This document shows positions 1-20,741 of a stretch of 64,000 nt of DNA, in pieces. Position numbers and translations under genes: made by a program. The DNA comes from Acanthacorydalis orientalis (lineage: Eukaryota > Arthropoda > Insecta > Megaloptera > Corydalidae). Position 1 is the stretch's first letter, and each line of letters starts with the position of its first letter. Under the pieces are notes generated by a model, which did not search any database, was not told where the DNA came from, and worked only from the letters and a program-made list of their open reading frames with translations. The stretch lies in NCBI GenBank assembly GCA_034766995.1, contig CM068315.1, positions 38,640,318-38,704,317 on the forward strand, read 5' to 3'.

Positions 1-19
1 AACATGGTTCGTTATTAGA

Positions 20-1180
20 AGCAACAGCTTCAGTTCAAATTGTACGTTAATTTTCGACATAATTTCTTCAAAGCTCAACGCACTTGCTCTAATGTCTCTC
101 CAGCTTCGTGATTCTCTCCCGGAAGTAGATTTCTTCGGGGTCCTCAAAATCGGCGTGTGCTGTCTATCGCGTCTTCGACTGATCGCTTCAGTTCGAGCAA
201 GCCAAATCAGGCGAATACGGTGGATGCAGAAGAATATCATACTTCAGTTCGGCCCTTTTTTGCTGAGCGACAACCTTTGATTGAGTCGACGTATTGACAT
301 AGTGAAACAACACTTTTTTTGGCCATTTCGAGACGTTTTTCCACGATCGCTGCCTTCAACTTCTCCAAAAGTGCTACGTAGTATTTTCCAGTAACTGTTT
401 TTTATTTTTGAAGATAGTCGATCAAGAGAACTTTCGCATCTCAGGAAGTTGACGTCATTACCTTTCCAACCTAGTGAACCGTTTTTATCTTCTTCGGAGT
501 CGTCTCATCGCATTCACTCCATTGTTTTGATTGCGTTTTCGATTCTGGTGTATAATGGTGAATTTAAGTTTCATCCATGTTCACAAAACGACCCATGAAG
601 TTGGCTGATGTTTGCGTACGAACTTGTTTTTGCTTTGTAGTAAGTAAACGCGACACCTATTTTGCAGAAAAAAATTTTCATACTCAACTCATTATATAAA
701 ATGAAATGCGTTCACTCAGTTGAGATGCCTATGCCATCTGCTATGTCACTCACATTCACTCGTTGGTCGGACAAAACAATATCGATAATTTCTGTCGTGA
801 TAACTGTTCTCGGGCCACTGGAGCGTGGGGCATCTTCGATGCTCATTCTACATGTTTATATTTATTCGTCCAAAATCAAACGATTTCATAAGGAGGACAA
901 TATTCGTCCAATGTATGAAAATCCTTTCATGGATTGTCTTCGTTGTTTTATCTTCCAATCAAAACGAATCACACCTCGTTTTTCAATTTTATCCATTTTG
1001 CACTTTCACACGAAACGATTGTGTTGAAACAACTGTTAAAGAATTAATGGCAGAGTAACTTACAATTTTACATTCGTTACTAAAAGAGATGAAACTATGA
1101 AAACATATACAGCTGTCACTCTCCCTCTCAGCGAGTACATGAACCAAGTTACTCTTCAAACCGTCTTCGCACATATACGT
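20..1180 (-). mobile_element. Degenerate mariner-like element, copy A
   Basis: No intact reading frame is present. The stretch aligns by eye with copy B (3330-5790), sharing blocks such as CTCCCGGAAGTAG and GTGTTGAAACAACTGT in the same order. Read on the minus strand, copy B resembles mariner transposase (an MVL..RQV.VSDI-like N-terminal part and a FPKL..FL..KRFG C-terminal block), which is the basis for the family call. It has many stops and frameshifts, so it is a fossil. The left boundary is unclear because the window starts here. Confidence 0.6.
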
Positions 1181-1521
1181 TTTTCTATATAGGTTTTTAC
1201 AGTAAATAATAAATCATAAATATTTTTTATATTTTGTTACATACTTTATATTCAGTTATATTTTAAAGAACGATATACTTTAAAAAAAATGAACTTTTTT
1301 CTTAAATGGTGTGAATGGACCAGAGCTGATCTATAAGAGTATGTGTTTATATATTTAAATACATATTTTATCTCGGTGAATTATATTCAAGTATTAAAAT
1401 AACTTATACTATATTTTTAGATTCAACTCTTTTCACTTTTTTATTTTTACACTTGACTTCACCCACAGCTGTAATTTATTTTTGTCGTAAATAAAATTAG
1501 TGTACAAGTTAATACATGATA

Positions 1522-1524
<3 letters not shown>

Positions 1525-1573
<49 letters not shown>
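1525..1573. repeat. (TA)n microsatellite
   Basis: Uninterrupted AT dinucleotide array of about 49 bp. Confidence 0.97.
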
Positions 1574-1577
<4 letters not shown>

Positions 1578-2069
1578 CACATTTATACATACATGCATAT
1601 TATATATGAAGATGTAATTCCAAAATAAAGCATTTCGGAAATACAATGCAGGTTGCAGTAAATAAAATGATCATGTTTTAAGTAAATAATACATTTTTCA
1701 ATACTTATTGTATATATTTGTTATCAAATACATATTGAATATTATATATGCAAAATAAAAGCATTTTAGGAGTATAATAGGAAATTTCACAAATAAATTA
1801 TCATCCCGTACATAACAATTTGTTATATCAAAATCTACAATTATTGATTTTAATTGTCTATTTTGATACATTATTGCGCATTTCGATGACAATTCCTTTA
1901 CGATCAGAGTACAGTTACATAAAATTACACAAAACCATTATGGCAAATAATTATATAATTGTCATTTTGTTTTAATGTATCATTTGGTTTTGTTTACTAT
2001 TATAAATAGCTTCAATTTCATAAAGTTAGTTGTATAGTTAAAATATGTTTATTGAATAACTATTCTTAC

Positions 2070-2071
<2 letters not shown>

Positions 2072-2124
<53 letters not shown>
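2072..2124. repeat. (TA)n microsatellite
   Basis: Uninterrupted TA array of about 53 bp. Confidence 0.97.
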
Positions 2125-2126
<2 letters not shown>

Positions 2127-3329
2127 TCATATAAAAATATAATTACCAGTGTTTTACCTTAATCATTTGTACATGTCTTGTTCGCATCTTATATTCGGTT
2201 ATTATTCGTATACCTGAAGTAAAATTTTCATTATTAAATAGTAAGAAAAACTTTAATTAAAACATTAATAATTGTAAATATATTTATTTTTTTAAATACA
2301 TTAGTAAACACATTAAATACATAATGTACCTATTAGAATGTTATAAACAATTTGTAATTAGTCAGTTGGATTTTGCATTTTATGGTAATTAATGTTGTAG
2401 TTATTAGTTTCAGTATTTGTAATCAGGTATCGAAATATTAAAAGAAACCCTCTGTCAAATGTTTTAAATGTGATCTGCTCATTTGTATGTAAGTATTTTA
2501 TTTTAAAAAATGGTACAAGTTTTATTGTAAACTTCAAAGATATGTTTAGTTTATATAAAAATATAAACCCACCATTCACTTTCTATAATTATGAAAGTCT
2601 AAAATTATAAAATCAAATAAAAATAAATGTTTAATCCATTAATACCACCCACACGTATATGCAACAATGTATTGTAAATCAGAACCTCTGAGAATAAATA
2701 TTTCAAATCAACTTTTTTATTTCGGAAGATAACCTTTTTTATAAAAATAATTAAATAATTTCCATTTCACAAACACACTTCATAGTCAATGAATGTTTAG
2801 TTTTCAATTGCAATATTCAGCATACAAAATGCAAGAAGTGCAACTGTTTGATTGTATTCATATCTTATTATGTTATAATTATATATTTATTTTTTTATGT
2901 ACATGAAATGAAAAATTTTCTAAGGATGTGACGGTTGTAAAAATTCTAAGAAGTTAAATATTTGTTATGATTCTTGTATTCATTCTAAAGCAATATGTGT
3001 ATTTTGTTATCGATTCATTGCATAGCTTAAATTGTACTTTAAATTCTTGGTATTTTTACACGTACTTTTATGAGTAAATGTCACTTCGTTGTCGAATATA
3101 AAACAGAAAGTAAATTGACAATTGTTTTATTTTTTGCATATATAGTTTATAATAGGGGAAACATTGTGTAAAATTTCATTAAGATTCACTTCACAATTTT
3201 AGAGAAATTAATTATTATTCTTCAAAAATTAGTTTGACCGTTTGCTAGTTGCTACCTGTGCAAATATGTAATATTAGTGATAGCAAGCAACGAAAGAACT
3301 ACAGATTTCTACATTTGAATAAAAGTATA

Positions 3330-5790
3330 CAGATTTCTATAAAATGTGTAACTTGTGTAACAGCTTTAGTTTCAAAGTATACTCTATTTTTCGACATTAT
3401 CTCTCAGAAATTCAACGCACTTGCCGAAAAGTCTCTCTAGCTTTGTGATTCCCTCCCGGAAGTAGGTTTCTTCGAGGTCCTCAAAATATCCGTTTGCGGC
3501 CTCTATCGCCTCTTTATTCGGCCCGAATCTCTTTCTAGTCAGGAAAATGTTGAGTTTCGGGAATAGATGGAACTCCTAGCGACCCGAATTAGACGAACAC
3601 GGTGGATGCGAAAGGATTTCATACTTCAGTTCGACCCTTTTTTTGCTGAGCGACAACGTTTGATTGAGCCGGCGTATTGTCATGGTAAAACACCACTTTT
3701 TTTGGGCATTCCTAGATGTTTTTCCGCGATCGCTGCCTTCAACTTCTCCGAAAATGCTGCGTAATATTGGCCAATAACTGTTTCTCCTTTCTGAAGAAGT
3801 CGATCTAGAAAAATCCTTTCGCATCTCTTAAAGTTTACGCTTTAGTTTACTTTAGTTTACTTTAGTTTACTTTTCCAGGCGAATGAACTTTGCCTTCTTC
3901 GCGACATTTCACCGTGTCCAGTCTACTGTTTTGATTGCGTTTTCGATTTTGGTGTCTAATGGTGAATTCAAGTTTCATCCATGGTCACAAAACGACGCAT
4001 GAAGTCTGCTGGATTCTTCTTAAGCAGTTCCAAGAAGTCGGTTGATGTTCTCGTAGGAACTCTTTTTTGCTCTGCAGTAAGCAAGTCTGTTATATCGCTC
4101 ACTTTCACTTGTCGGTTTACAAAACCATATCGTGAAATTTATCGATGTCTTTTGGCGTGATTGTTCTTGTGCTTTCGGAGCGTAGTGCATTCTCGATGCT
4201 CGTTCTGCCACTTTACATTTATTCGCCCAAAGTCGAACGATTTTGTAGGAAGGAAACGATGATTCACCCAATGTAGGAAATATCTTCTCATTGATTTCCT
4301 TTGGTGTTTTACCTTAAAAAAAAAAATTGAATCAGACCTCAAATTTCGATTCTGTCCACTTTGCACGTTCGCGTGAAACGCTTGTGTTGAAACAACTGTC
4401 AAACGAAGAATTAATGACGAAAAAACTTGCAACTTCACATTCGTTACTAAAAGGGATGGAACTATTAGGAGTGTCCATAAGTAATCGATTATTTCAAATT
4501 TAAACAAGAGTCCAACTTTTTTATTATTTTCTAATTATTTGCATATTATCCATTATTATCCACACCATTTATTCTTTAATTTTCAATTCCTCTCTTATAA
4601 AAATGTGCTCACTGTGACGAAAAATATTATTCTACGTGAACTTGAACATCACTGACATTTCGGAACTTTATTTTTGAGAGGATGTTCCATAAATCTAAAC
4701 AAATGATAATCCGATGTAATATCGAGTGAATGTGGTGGATGTGGTAAAACTTCTCAATCAAGCTGCTTTATTATTTCTTGGGTTATTTTTGTTGCATGGA
4801 GTCTGGTATTATCATGTTGCAGTATGACCCGGCGTTCTCTGTTGACCAGAACTGGTCGTTTTTCAATAATTTGTTATGTAACTATTCTAATTATTGACAA
4901 TAAACATCAGTAATAATTGTTTCACACGGTTTTGACATCTCAAAATGAATTATGCCAGTGTAATCTTATCAAACGCACAGTTGCATCTTTTCCAATGTTA
5001 GGCCCGGTTTAGGTATGTGAGTACAGCTGGTTGGTTCGGAGAAAGCCATTGATTGGAGCGTTTTAAGTTGCTGTATAAAACCCATTTTTCCATTACCGGT
5101 GACGATTTTGCCAAGTAATGGATTACTTCGTTGCCTAATCAATAACGATGTGCAAATTATTCGTCGCCGAACTTTGTTTGTATTCGAAAATTGATGTGGA
5201 ACCCAAATGCTTTTCCTAAATACTTTTTCGATTTTATGAAGGTGTCTGCACTGTCGACCAAATGGCCCGAAGTGTGTCGGCTATTTCTTGCATGGTCAAT
5301 CTTCGATCCAACTCAGCCAGTGATTTTAAAGCATCATTATCGAATTCAGCAGGTCGCCCACTTCGAACACTATCAGGTAAGTCAAAATCACCACAGACAA
5401 ATTTTCTGAACCAACGTTGGCTCATCTTAGTGACCTTCAAAACCTCTCCGTAGATATCACAATTTTTTTGTTGCGGTTGTTGCGTTACATCCTAATTGAA
5501 AATGAAACAACAATAACGTATGTGTTCTTCTGAAGATTGATAGTCCGCCATTTTGTTTTGGAATATTAGAAACCTTTTTTTTTGTTCAAACCAATAAGTC
5601 CACAATCTGTTTTACAATATACCATAACACAACACGTTTTCACATGTGAGAGATTTAAGACGAACTGAATCTAATTTAGTTATTTAAAAAAATGACGACT
5701 TATGGGTACCCTAATATATGAAAACATACAGCTGTCCCCTTCACCTCCAGTGAGTATACAAATCAATTTATTTTTCAAACCACCCTCGTA
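3330..5790 (-). mobile_element. Degenerate mariner-like element, copy B, interrupted by another mariner
   Basis: Minus-strand fragments resemble mariner transposase: a helix-turn-helix region near 4080-4300 (including VSDI-like and LLTAEQK-like text), an ITHY/IHHY-like catalytic region near 3960-4000, and a C-terminal FPKLNIFL..KRFG block near 3450-3560. Frames are broken by stops and shifts. The element is split at about 4464 by the nested mariner and resumes at 5715; the resumed part matches the end of copy A. The TIRs were not both identified. The family call rests on remembered mariner motifs. Confidence 0.6.
4465..5714 (-). mobile_element. Nested mariner element with TIRs and TA target duplication
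   Basis: The ends are imperfect inverted repeats: the left begins TTAGGAGTGTCCATAAGT and the reverse complement of the right end begins TTAGGGTACCCATAAGT, each flanked by TA. On the minus strand a transposase N-terminal part is readable near 5234-5500 (ICxIYGE-like, then WFRKFVCGDFDL and SGRPAEFD), which is typical of mariner. Downstream the frame contains many stops, so the copy is dead. It sits inside copy B of an older mariner-like repeat; copy A gives the empty site. Confidence 0.8.
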
Positions 5791-5859
5791 TATTGCGTTA
5801 TTTAAAAGATGTTGAATATAATAATCAATAAATTTAAATATTAATAATTTTTATAAATG

Positions 5860-5860
<1 letters not shown>

Positions 5861-5893
<33 letters not shown>
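5861..5893. repeat. (TA)n microsatellite
   Basis: TA array of about 33 bp. Confidence 0.95.
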
Positions 5894-5896
<3 letters not shown>

Positions 5897-7179
5897 CGTT
5901 TTTTACTTGTATATGCATATTGTAATAAATAGTATCATTAAAATTAAAAAAAAAATATTTCATTGAGTTGCAGTTTGATCAATTTCAATTTTGCAGTTTG
6001 ATCAATCAATGTTTGAATATGTTGTTATAATAATGATATTGATAAATTAACAGAAATTATAGTCGTAAAAGAAAAGAAAAACAACATTTCAAAATTCGTT
6101 TAGGATTTTAGATATTATTTACTTTGCTTAAAACGTCGTTTACTTCGTTTGTCGTTTTACAAAGTTCATTGAATGTTTGAAAGTAAACTGTTCATATTCA
6201 AATGTTCGCTAATTTCAAATTTAAATACTCTTTTTGGATAATGTGTCTTCAATACATCCTTACATATTTTTTTTGAAGACTAACAATGTCGACACAAATG
6301 TTTGGCTATGAATATATTTGGAAAATTTTAACAAAATTCGATTACATCAATGTTCATGAATATCGAAATATAACGGGATAGAAAGCAAATAAAATTGGTA
6401 AGGTTTTTTTCACAGTTTTTCTTTATTGTGGATAGAGTACATGAAATAAAAATCTAAATTATAATAAAAATGACTAGAAATTGATGGTTTAAATAGAGAA
6501 AATGAAATAGAAGTTCAAGAACCAAATATTTAAGTTTTAATGATTTTATTGTAATTTGTTATGAACAAGAATATCGACAAAAGGAATATAAACAATCTGT
6601 ATAATAATCATTTGAAGAATAAACAAATTAATTCCTCAAATATTTTAAAAGTATTTGATTAAATGAAGAATTTGTTTTAACCATGTATAGAACGAAAATG
6701 TAATTAGCCATGTTTGATTTTAACTATGTGAAAAATCTTTGAATTGTATGCTTCAATTTTTGTCGAATACCTTTCAAATTATTTTATATAAATGCATTCT
6801 AGAAATTAACTCGATTTAATTGATTCAAAAATATTTAATGCCAGTGTAGTGAAAGTATGTATTAAATTATTTATGATCTTGATGAAAAATAAACAATAAT
6901 TTTAGTATAATGAATTTGATAATTTAACTTCTTATGAAATCGAGTTAATGTCTGCAAGTTGAATCATTCATAAATAAGGAAACGATGACAAATCATTGGT
7001 ATTGATAAACAAGTGTAGAATACTGAAACATGATAATAAAATTCAATTGTTAAAGTGTTTTTTTCTTTAAAAAGAAGTATTTCATTGAAAAATTACTGCC
7101 AGAGTTTATTTTTATCATTTATTGATATATTTCCGCCTTCATTTTACATCAGTCTATATAGAGTGATCGTTATATATCG

Positions 7180-7180
<1 letters not shown>

Positions 7181-7249
<69 letters not shown>
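7181..7249. repeat. Compound (TA)n(CA)n microsatellite
   Basis: About 54 bp of TA followed directly by about 16 bp of CA/AC. Confidence 0.97.
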
Positions 7250-7477
7250 GTACACGTACATATATCATACATAGATACTGCACGTTAGAAGAAAAGCCAC
7301 ACTTCAGTTTCATAAATGATTTAGTCGTAATTTTTTAAATTATAATTATAAATATTTAGGATTTAATACCCCAAAAGAAATCATAGAAGAACTCGGCTGG
7401 AAAAATTTAAAAGAAAGAAAAACTTAATTCTTATATGTTTAAATAATTTAAAGATGTCCATTATGGGAAAAAAATAA

Positions 7478-7701
7478 TTGACACGTTCGCGGATACTTGA
7501 TTAAATTGAAGTCGTGCCCAGGAACTCACAAGTGTTTTACGAAACTAGACAACATTTCAAAAGCTGTAGATATTTTTTTATCAATTGTTAAATCAATTAA
7601 GCATAAAAAAATATTTTAGCATAAGATGGTTACAACCGTCTTGTCACCAAACGACACTTGGTTGTCGACGGTTGTAGCCGTCTTGTTTGCAAACGTGTTA
7701 A
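7478..7701. mobile_element. Candidate piggyBac-type MITE
   Basis: The left end reads TTGACACGTTCGC and the reverse complement of the right end reads TTAACACGTTTGC. The right copy keeps a TTAA target; the left copy has TTGA, one mutation away. Length is about 224 bp with no coding capacity. A similar element with intact TTAA at both ends lies at 44400-44841. piggyBac transposases duplicate TTAA, which is the basis for the class call. Confidence 0.5.
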
Positions 7702-7809
7702 AGAGAGTTCTAATTTTTTGTGTAAAATATCATACACAAAGAATTAAATTAAAAAATAAATAAATATTTTTTGGTGAATGTTAAATATTTCATAGAGATA
7801 CGTGTGCCT

Positions 7810-8375
7810 AGAATAAACTATAAGGTTGGTAGAAAATAAGTGTGATTTATGACCTTCAAATTCATATACATTTGATTTTCCTAACTGTTTTAAGTGGTCC
7901 AGAACTGTTGGATAACTAACGCCTAACTTTTTTGCAAGTAAAAATGGAATGCATATGAATCTTCAAAATATTCCCCAATCTTTTTTATAACTTTGTTCCG
8001 TCTGTCGAATAAATGTCGAATATCTCGTCGAAAATAAAATGACGATTTTGAGTCTATGAAGTCGTAATGAATTTTCGGGTCTCTTCCACCGTTTTAGCAT
8101 TTTTGTATATATTATGCAGTACAACATCTTCCTCTAAAGTTGAACCATTCCCACAGCTTAGGTAGCATTTTTTTCAACTGGAATTCGAAATGTATGCAAT
8201 GCTATTTTTCAAACTCCATCGTGTTCACTACTGTTTTGTGAAGTTATACCAACTGCTTAGCCAAGATGTATAGTATTTTTAAATATTAAGTTTGGCACTT
8301 CAAAATTCTAAAACGACGAGATAATATTTTAATTTAAAACAGTTATGATTCAATTTAAAGACACCAAATTAATGT
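7810..8375 (-). mobile_element. Mariner-like remnant, related to 42950-43400
   Basis: The minus strand reads an HTH-like stretch (LAKKLGVSYPTVLDHLKQLG) near 7870-7950, as in mariner transposases. About 300 bp (8040-8370) are alignable by eye with 43000-43320, sharing GTTATACCAA and AAAGTCGTAATG-like words in order. Multiple stops are present. Confidence 0.5.
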
Positions 8376-8380
8376 GTACA

Positions 8381-8382
<2 letters not shown>

Positions 8383-8438
<56 letters not shown>
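8383..8438. repeat. (TA)n microsatellite
   Basis: TA array of about 56 bp. Confidence 0.97.
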
Positions 8439-8443
<5 letters not shown>

Positions 8444-8967
8444 AACAGTATTAATTAGTATGTAATTCAAAGAATTAAATACATTCAAAACAACAATAAT
8501 TAATGATTCTTAGGATAAAATAATATAAATTATTACAATTAATTATGAGTATACACTGCAGTTATACTATACCTGCATTGAAGATATTAAGAAGCACAAC
8601 TATTGATGTGTTTTAATTAAAAGTATTCATGTTTTAGTGTTGTTCGGTGTCAATTCTTGTATTAAAATATAAATAACTTTATAATTTCGTTATTATTACG
8701 CACACTTTGTTTAATCAATGCATTGGTAAATTGCTAGTGTGGGCCATCATCGAATAAAAACATTATTAGCAACAAAAGGTAAAGCAAAATAATTTCTTTT
8801 CGTTTTTTATACATACCTTTAAAATTAAATTTTATCTAATGAACGGTTAGGATTTTGGCGGCTTAGCATCAGTTAAAAGGTTTACATATTATAAATGTCT
8901 TATACAACGACCGTTTCAAGGATGACTGTTAGTCCTGCACCAATTACTGTCGTTCAGCGAGGGTCAC
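8439..8967. other. AT-rich stretch without a recognised gene
   Basis: Nothing coding or structured was recognised between the two flanking TA arrays. Confidence 0.4.

Positions 8968-9037
<70 letters not shown>
8968..9037. repeat. (TA)n microsatellite with two TG interruptions
   Basis: TA array of about 70 bp broken by two single G substitutions. Confidence 0.95.
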
Positions 9038-9475
9038 AACTTATGTAAATTATATTTGTTAAAATTAAAACGATGTTGCTTTTATGTATAATTCACACTA
9101 AAAACGACTTAGAATAGAAATCAGTAGTTTGACACAAGTACATTTATATTTTCTTCATTCAAATGAATGTACAAATACTTATTATACTCTAAACTTTAAC
9201 GAGAAATGCTCAAAAAGATTAAAACAATTAAGTGGCAATAGCATATTTATAATTAGTTCACTTTTTACCATATTGCTTTTATTGCAACCAAATGTTAACA
9301 AAAAAAGTATTGATTAAGAAGTATTTTTTTCATATGACAAAATATGTGTTTTTTCTGTTTTTAATGTATTGACTATTTTGATAGAAATTTTTCATTGCTG
9401 AACGTAGTTTACTTTTGATTTGAAATTGTTACAAAAGTATAAGTTTACGCAGAGTGATGAATTTTCTGTATTTAC

Positions 9476-9480
<5 letters not shown>
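9038..9480. other. AT-rich stretch without a recognised gene
   Basis: A 62-codon open frame at 9129-9317 has no recognisable motif and AT-biased composition; I do not support it as a gene. Confidence 0.4.

Positions 9481-9538
<58 letters not shown>
9481..9538. repeat. (TA)n microsatellite
   Basis: TA array of about 58 bp lying directly upstream of the RTE-like LINE fragment. Confidence 0.97.
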
Positions 9539-9542
<4 letters not shown>

Positions 9543-10070
9543 CATATTACGAAGCATGTCTATCTAGGCCAGTTTATCAAAGAAAATGGATCATTCATTG
9601 AAGGAGTAAACACAAGAATAAAATTTGGACGGAACTCATTTGGTCGAAACGCCTTGATATTTAAATCAACAATCCTACTCTGCTTGAAAAAAAGAATTTG
9701 ATCAATGTATACTACCAGTCTTTACCTGCGGCAGTGAAACATGAGTGCTTAATGCCAAAATCATTCAGACTTCAAACAACAGAGAAGTATGGAAAGGTGC
9801 ATGCTAGGAATAACAAGAAGAGATAGGAAAAGAATAGGATAGATATAAAAACAGACAGGAGTCACAGATGTAATAAGAAGAATATAGAATCTGAAATGGG
9901 GCTATATAAAAATACCAAGAAAGAAACCACTGAAAAAGTGGAATAAGGAAAATAAAAGAAATATTGGAAATCTGTAAAAAATAGGTATTCAATCATACAA
10001 AATGGATAATCATGGAAGCGGCTTTTATCCAGCAGTGGGTTGATAGAAGCTGCTGCTGTTGCTGATAATG
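9539..10070 (+). mobile_element. RTE-like non-LTR retrotransposon 3' fragment
   Basis: With a few frameshifts and stops the plus strand reads YLGQFIKENGSFI, then a CxxxVF.CGSETW-like block, an ITRRDRKRIG-like block, TGVTDVIRRI..LKW, and finally FIQQWVD near the end. This order is typical of the C-terminal part of insect endonuclease-reverse transcriptases of the RTE type. It is 5' truncated, decayed, and abuts TA arrays on both sides, as expected for a LINE 3' end with a simple-repeat tail. Confidence 0.7.
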
Positions 10071-10152
10071 TATATATATATATATATACACATATACATA
10101 TACATACATACATACATAAATACATACACACACGCACACACACACACACACA
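10071..10152. repeat. Compound TA/TACA/CA microsatellite
   Basis: TA, then TACATA units, then a CA run, starting directly at the 3' end of the LINE fragment. Confidence 0.95.
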
Positions 10153-10706
10153 AAGATGTCGATTTGTGTTGCAAGTTGTGTCGTTACGGAATATTTTTCA
10201 TTTTTTCAAGAAAATTAATCACTAGTCGCATTTCGAAAGCAATTCAATTAATATCAGAGGCAATGGACATTTTTTTAAACTGATGATCCTGATAAACAAC
10301 GAAGTTCAAGAGTGGCTATCCAGAAAAAAAGGTTATGAGAATTCAATAAACTTTAGATAAATCTTTAATTAATCAACCCCAGTTGACAGCAATGGACACC
10401 GATTCATCTTTCACTTTAAAATAAAAAATATTTATCATATACATTTAATGTACAAATGAATTAAATGTATATGATTGACTAATTTTATTTATTACAATGA
10501 ACTAAAGATTATTTTTTTAAATTTTAATCATTATGCATTTCAATTTGGCTCCATTTTCACAGTTTGTATGATATGTATTATTTATTTAGATGAAACGAAT
10601 TAACAGAAGTCCTATAGAAATACTATGTAACAGATTGTTTCGATTTGCGTCGTTTCGATTTACGTCTGCGTTCTTTAGTACCAATTAGCAACGTAAACCG
10701 AGGTAG

Positions 10707-10708
<2 letters not shown>
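10153..10708. other. AT-rich stretch without a recognised gene
   Basis: No coding or RNA feature was recognised. A short inverted match (ATACATTTAATGTAC near 10439 and ATTAAATGTATATGAT near 10460) is weak. Confidence 0.4.

Positions 10709-10763
<55 letters not shown>
10709..10763. repeat. (TA)n microsatellite, left half of an array split by a mariner
   Basis: TA array of about 55 bp ending at the left terminus of the mariner at 10765. Confidence 0.95.
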
Positions 10764-10764
<1 letters not shown>

Positions 10765-10767
<3 letters not shown>

Positions 10768-12300
10768 TGGCCCATATATGTGGTGTCATCGATTTATATT
10801 TCATCGTTGTCGACTTAGTAACTTTAATATTTTAAGAGAAAAAAATCCAAAATGCAATTAGTTCTCCTGCAAACGTTCTGGAGATAATATATTAGTATGA
10901 TTTTTCCAAGAAAAGGACATTTTTTCTGTGTTTTTTACCCTTCAAACATGTGTAACGATCTAGAGCAAGGGTGTCCAATTTTTTGACTTCCCTGGGCCAC
11001 GTAGGAAGAAGAAGAATTATCTTGGGCCGTACCTAAAATACATTAACACTAACGATAGCTGATGAGCAAAAAAAGTTCGTGCATAATATTCGTGATATCC
11101 TCCATCACAGATTTTAACAGTTTTTCGTTTCTTCTGGCCGTACTGTTTGCAGTTATAATGCGAATTACGGATAATACTCCGATGTTTGTGGACGTAACAT
11201 ACTCTGTTTATTCCATTCTGTTCCGTTGTCGCCTACAAAGTTCGCGCTCAAGAACCGCGCAATGAACGCATTTACGATTTTGTATTAAGCCGCATGCGGC
11301 TCGCGGGTTGGACAAACCTGATCTAGAGCATATTCGTTACCGTTATCCTTTATTGTTTCTGCAAATGAAAGGACGCAAAAATAATTATTGAAAAGATTTG
11401 CAAATTATTATACGTGGATGATGCAGTGAACATTCGTACATGTTTTCGGTGATTTAAAAAGTTTCGTGAGAGAGATTTTGATTTCAAGAATAAAAAAGAG
11501 TGGTCGCTGTATTGTGTTTGGCGATGAATAATTAAAAGTGATAATCGTTTAACAATGTGTGAGATAGCAGTAAAGATAAATCTGTAACAAGAGCCCTTCA
11601 TCATTTTGGAAAAGTAAACAAATTTTATATGTGAATGAGTACTGCATGAGCTGACTGCGGAACAGAGCGAGAACAGGATGAGAGTGCGTGCGTTTCATTG
11701 AAGGTTCGGGTAGATCCTCGACAAAATTCTTAAACGATCGCAAAACCAAGTCTTATCAATAAAAAAATAATGCTGTGTGCCTGATGGGATTCTCGTGGAA
11801 TAATTTATTATGAATTTTTGAAATCCTGAGAAACGGTGACTATAGATAGGTATCGTCACAACGTGACAAATCGAATGAGGCAGTACAAAAAGAATGACCA
11901 CAATTAGCCAGAAGAGGTAGTATAGTGTTGCAGCATGACAATGCACGGCCACACAAAGCATTCATCATTAAGAAAAAAAAAATTCTGACCTGAATTGGGA
12001 AGTGCTTCCATACCCACCTTATTTCCCAGACATTGCACCTTCTGATTTCCATTTATTTCGGTTTGCAAAATAGGTTCAATAGAAAAAATTGCAAACACAC
12101 AAAGAAGTGAATTCCTTCCTAGTATCGTTCTTCATGTCAAGATTCTTAAATTTTACAAAAACGGAATACAAAAATTAATTGAACGTTGGAATATAATTAT
12201 ACAAAACGAAGGAAATTATATATTAAATTTATAATAAAAGAATTGCCGTAAAAAATAGTTCCATTTTACCTATTATCACTGACACTAAATCTGTGTCAAC

Positions 12301-12301
<1 letters not shown>
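10765..12301 (+). mobile_element. Mariner element inserted in a TA array, itself carrying a hAT-type insertion
   Basis: The left end reads GGTTGGCCCATAT followed by GGTGTCA, and the reverse complement of the right end reads GGTTGACACAGAT followed by AGTGTCA. The plus strand near 11925-12230 decodes to mariner text (LQHDNARPHKAF, then an FPFISV-like remnant, then FYKNGIQKLIERW and QNEGNYI), with stops and frameshifts. Without the 355-bp insertion the length is about 1.18 kb, close to a typical mariner. It is non-functional. Confidence 0.8.
10966..11320. mobile_element. hAT-type non-autonomous element with an 8-bp target duplication
   Basis: The left terminus CAAGGGTGTCCAA matches the inverted right terminus CAGGTTTGTCCAA. 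Both sides carry the identical 8-bp direct repeat ATCTAGAG (10958-10965 and 11321-11328). Length is 355 bp. An 8-bp target duplication and CAnGGGTGTCCAA-type ends are characteristic of hAT elements. A 67-codon frame inside has no transposase motif. Confidence 0.8.

Positions 12302-12303
<2 letters not shown>

Positions 12304-12373
<70 letters not shown>
12304..12373. repeat. (TA)n microsatellite, right half of an array split by a mariner
   Basis: TA array of about 70 bp starting three bases after the right mariner terminus. Confidence 0.95.
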
Positions 12374-12375
<2 letters not shown>

Positions 12376-12673
12376 CAGTATAGTTAAGCATTTTTTTTAT
12401 TAAAATTGTATTATATTTGATAGTGTTGTCTTATTTCAAACTGATATTTATTTTTTCAACAGAAAAATCATCGAGAATAATTTTTCTTGCAATGTTATAA
12501 AATGTCAAGAACATGTTTATCTTCATCACTATTATAAATGCAATAAATTGAACCCGTAATAGCAAGAAATATTATTTAGTCTATTAATATTTTTATTATT
12601 ATGTATGTAAAATTTTAAAAAGGAATATTTTTGTTAAGAATGGTAATGTTATGTTATTTATTTTTTTTTATAG

Positions 12674-20741
<8,068 letters not shown>

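Larger units (their letters stand above)
1181..3329. other. AT-rich stretch without a recognised gene
   Basis: Only short frames with no protein-like composition are seen. The stretch holds two long TA arrays listed separately. No RNA gene or promoter could be supported. Confidence 0.5.
5791..7477. other. AT-rich stretch without a recognised gene
   Basis: No coding region is supported. It contains the TA arrays at 5861 and 7181 and otherwise unstructured AT-rich sequence. Confidence 0.5.
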
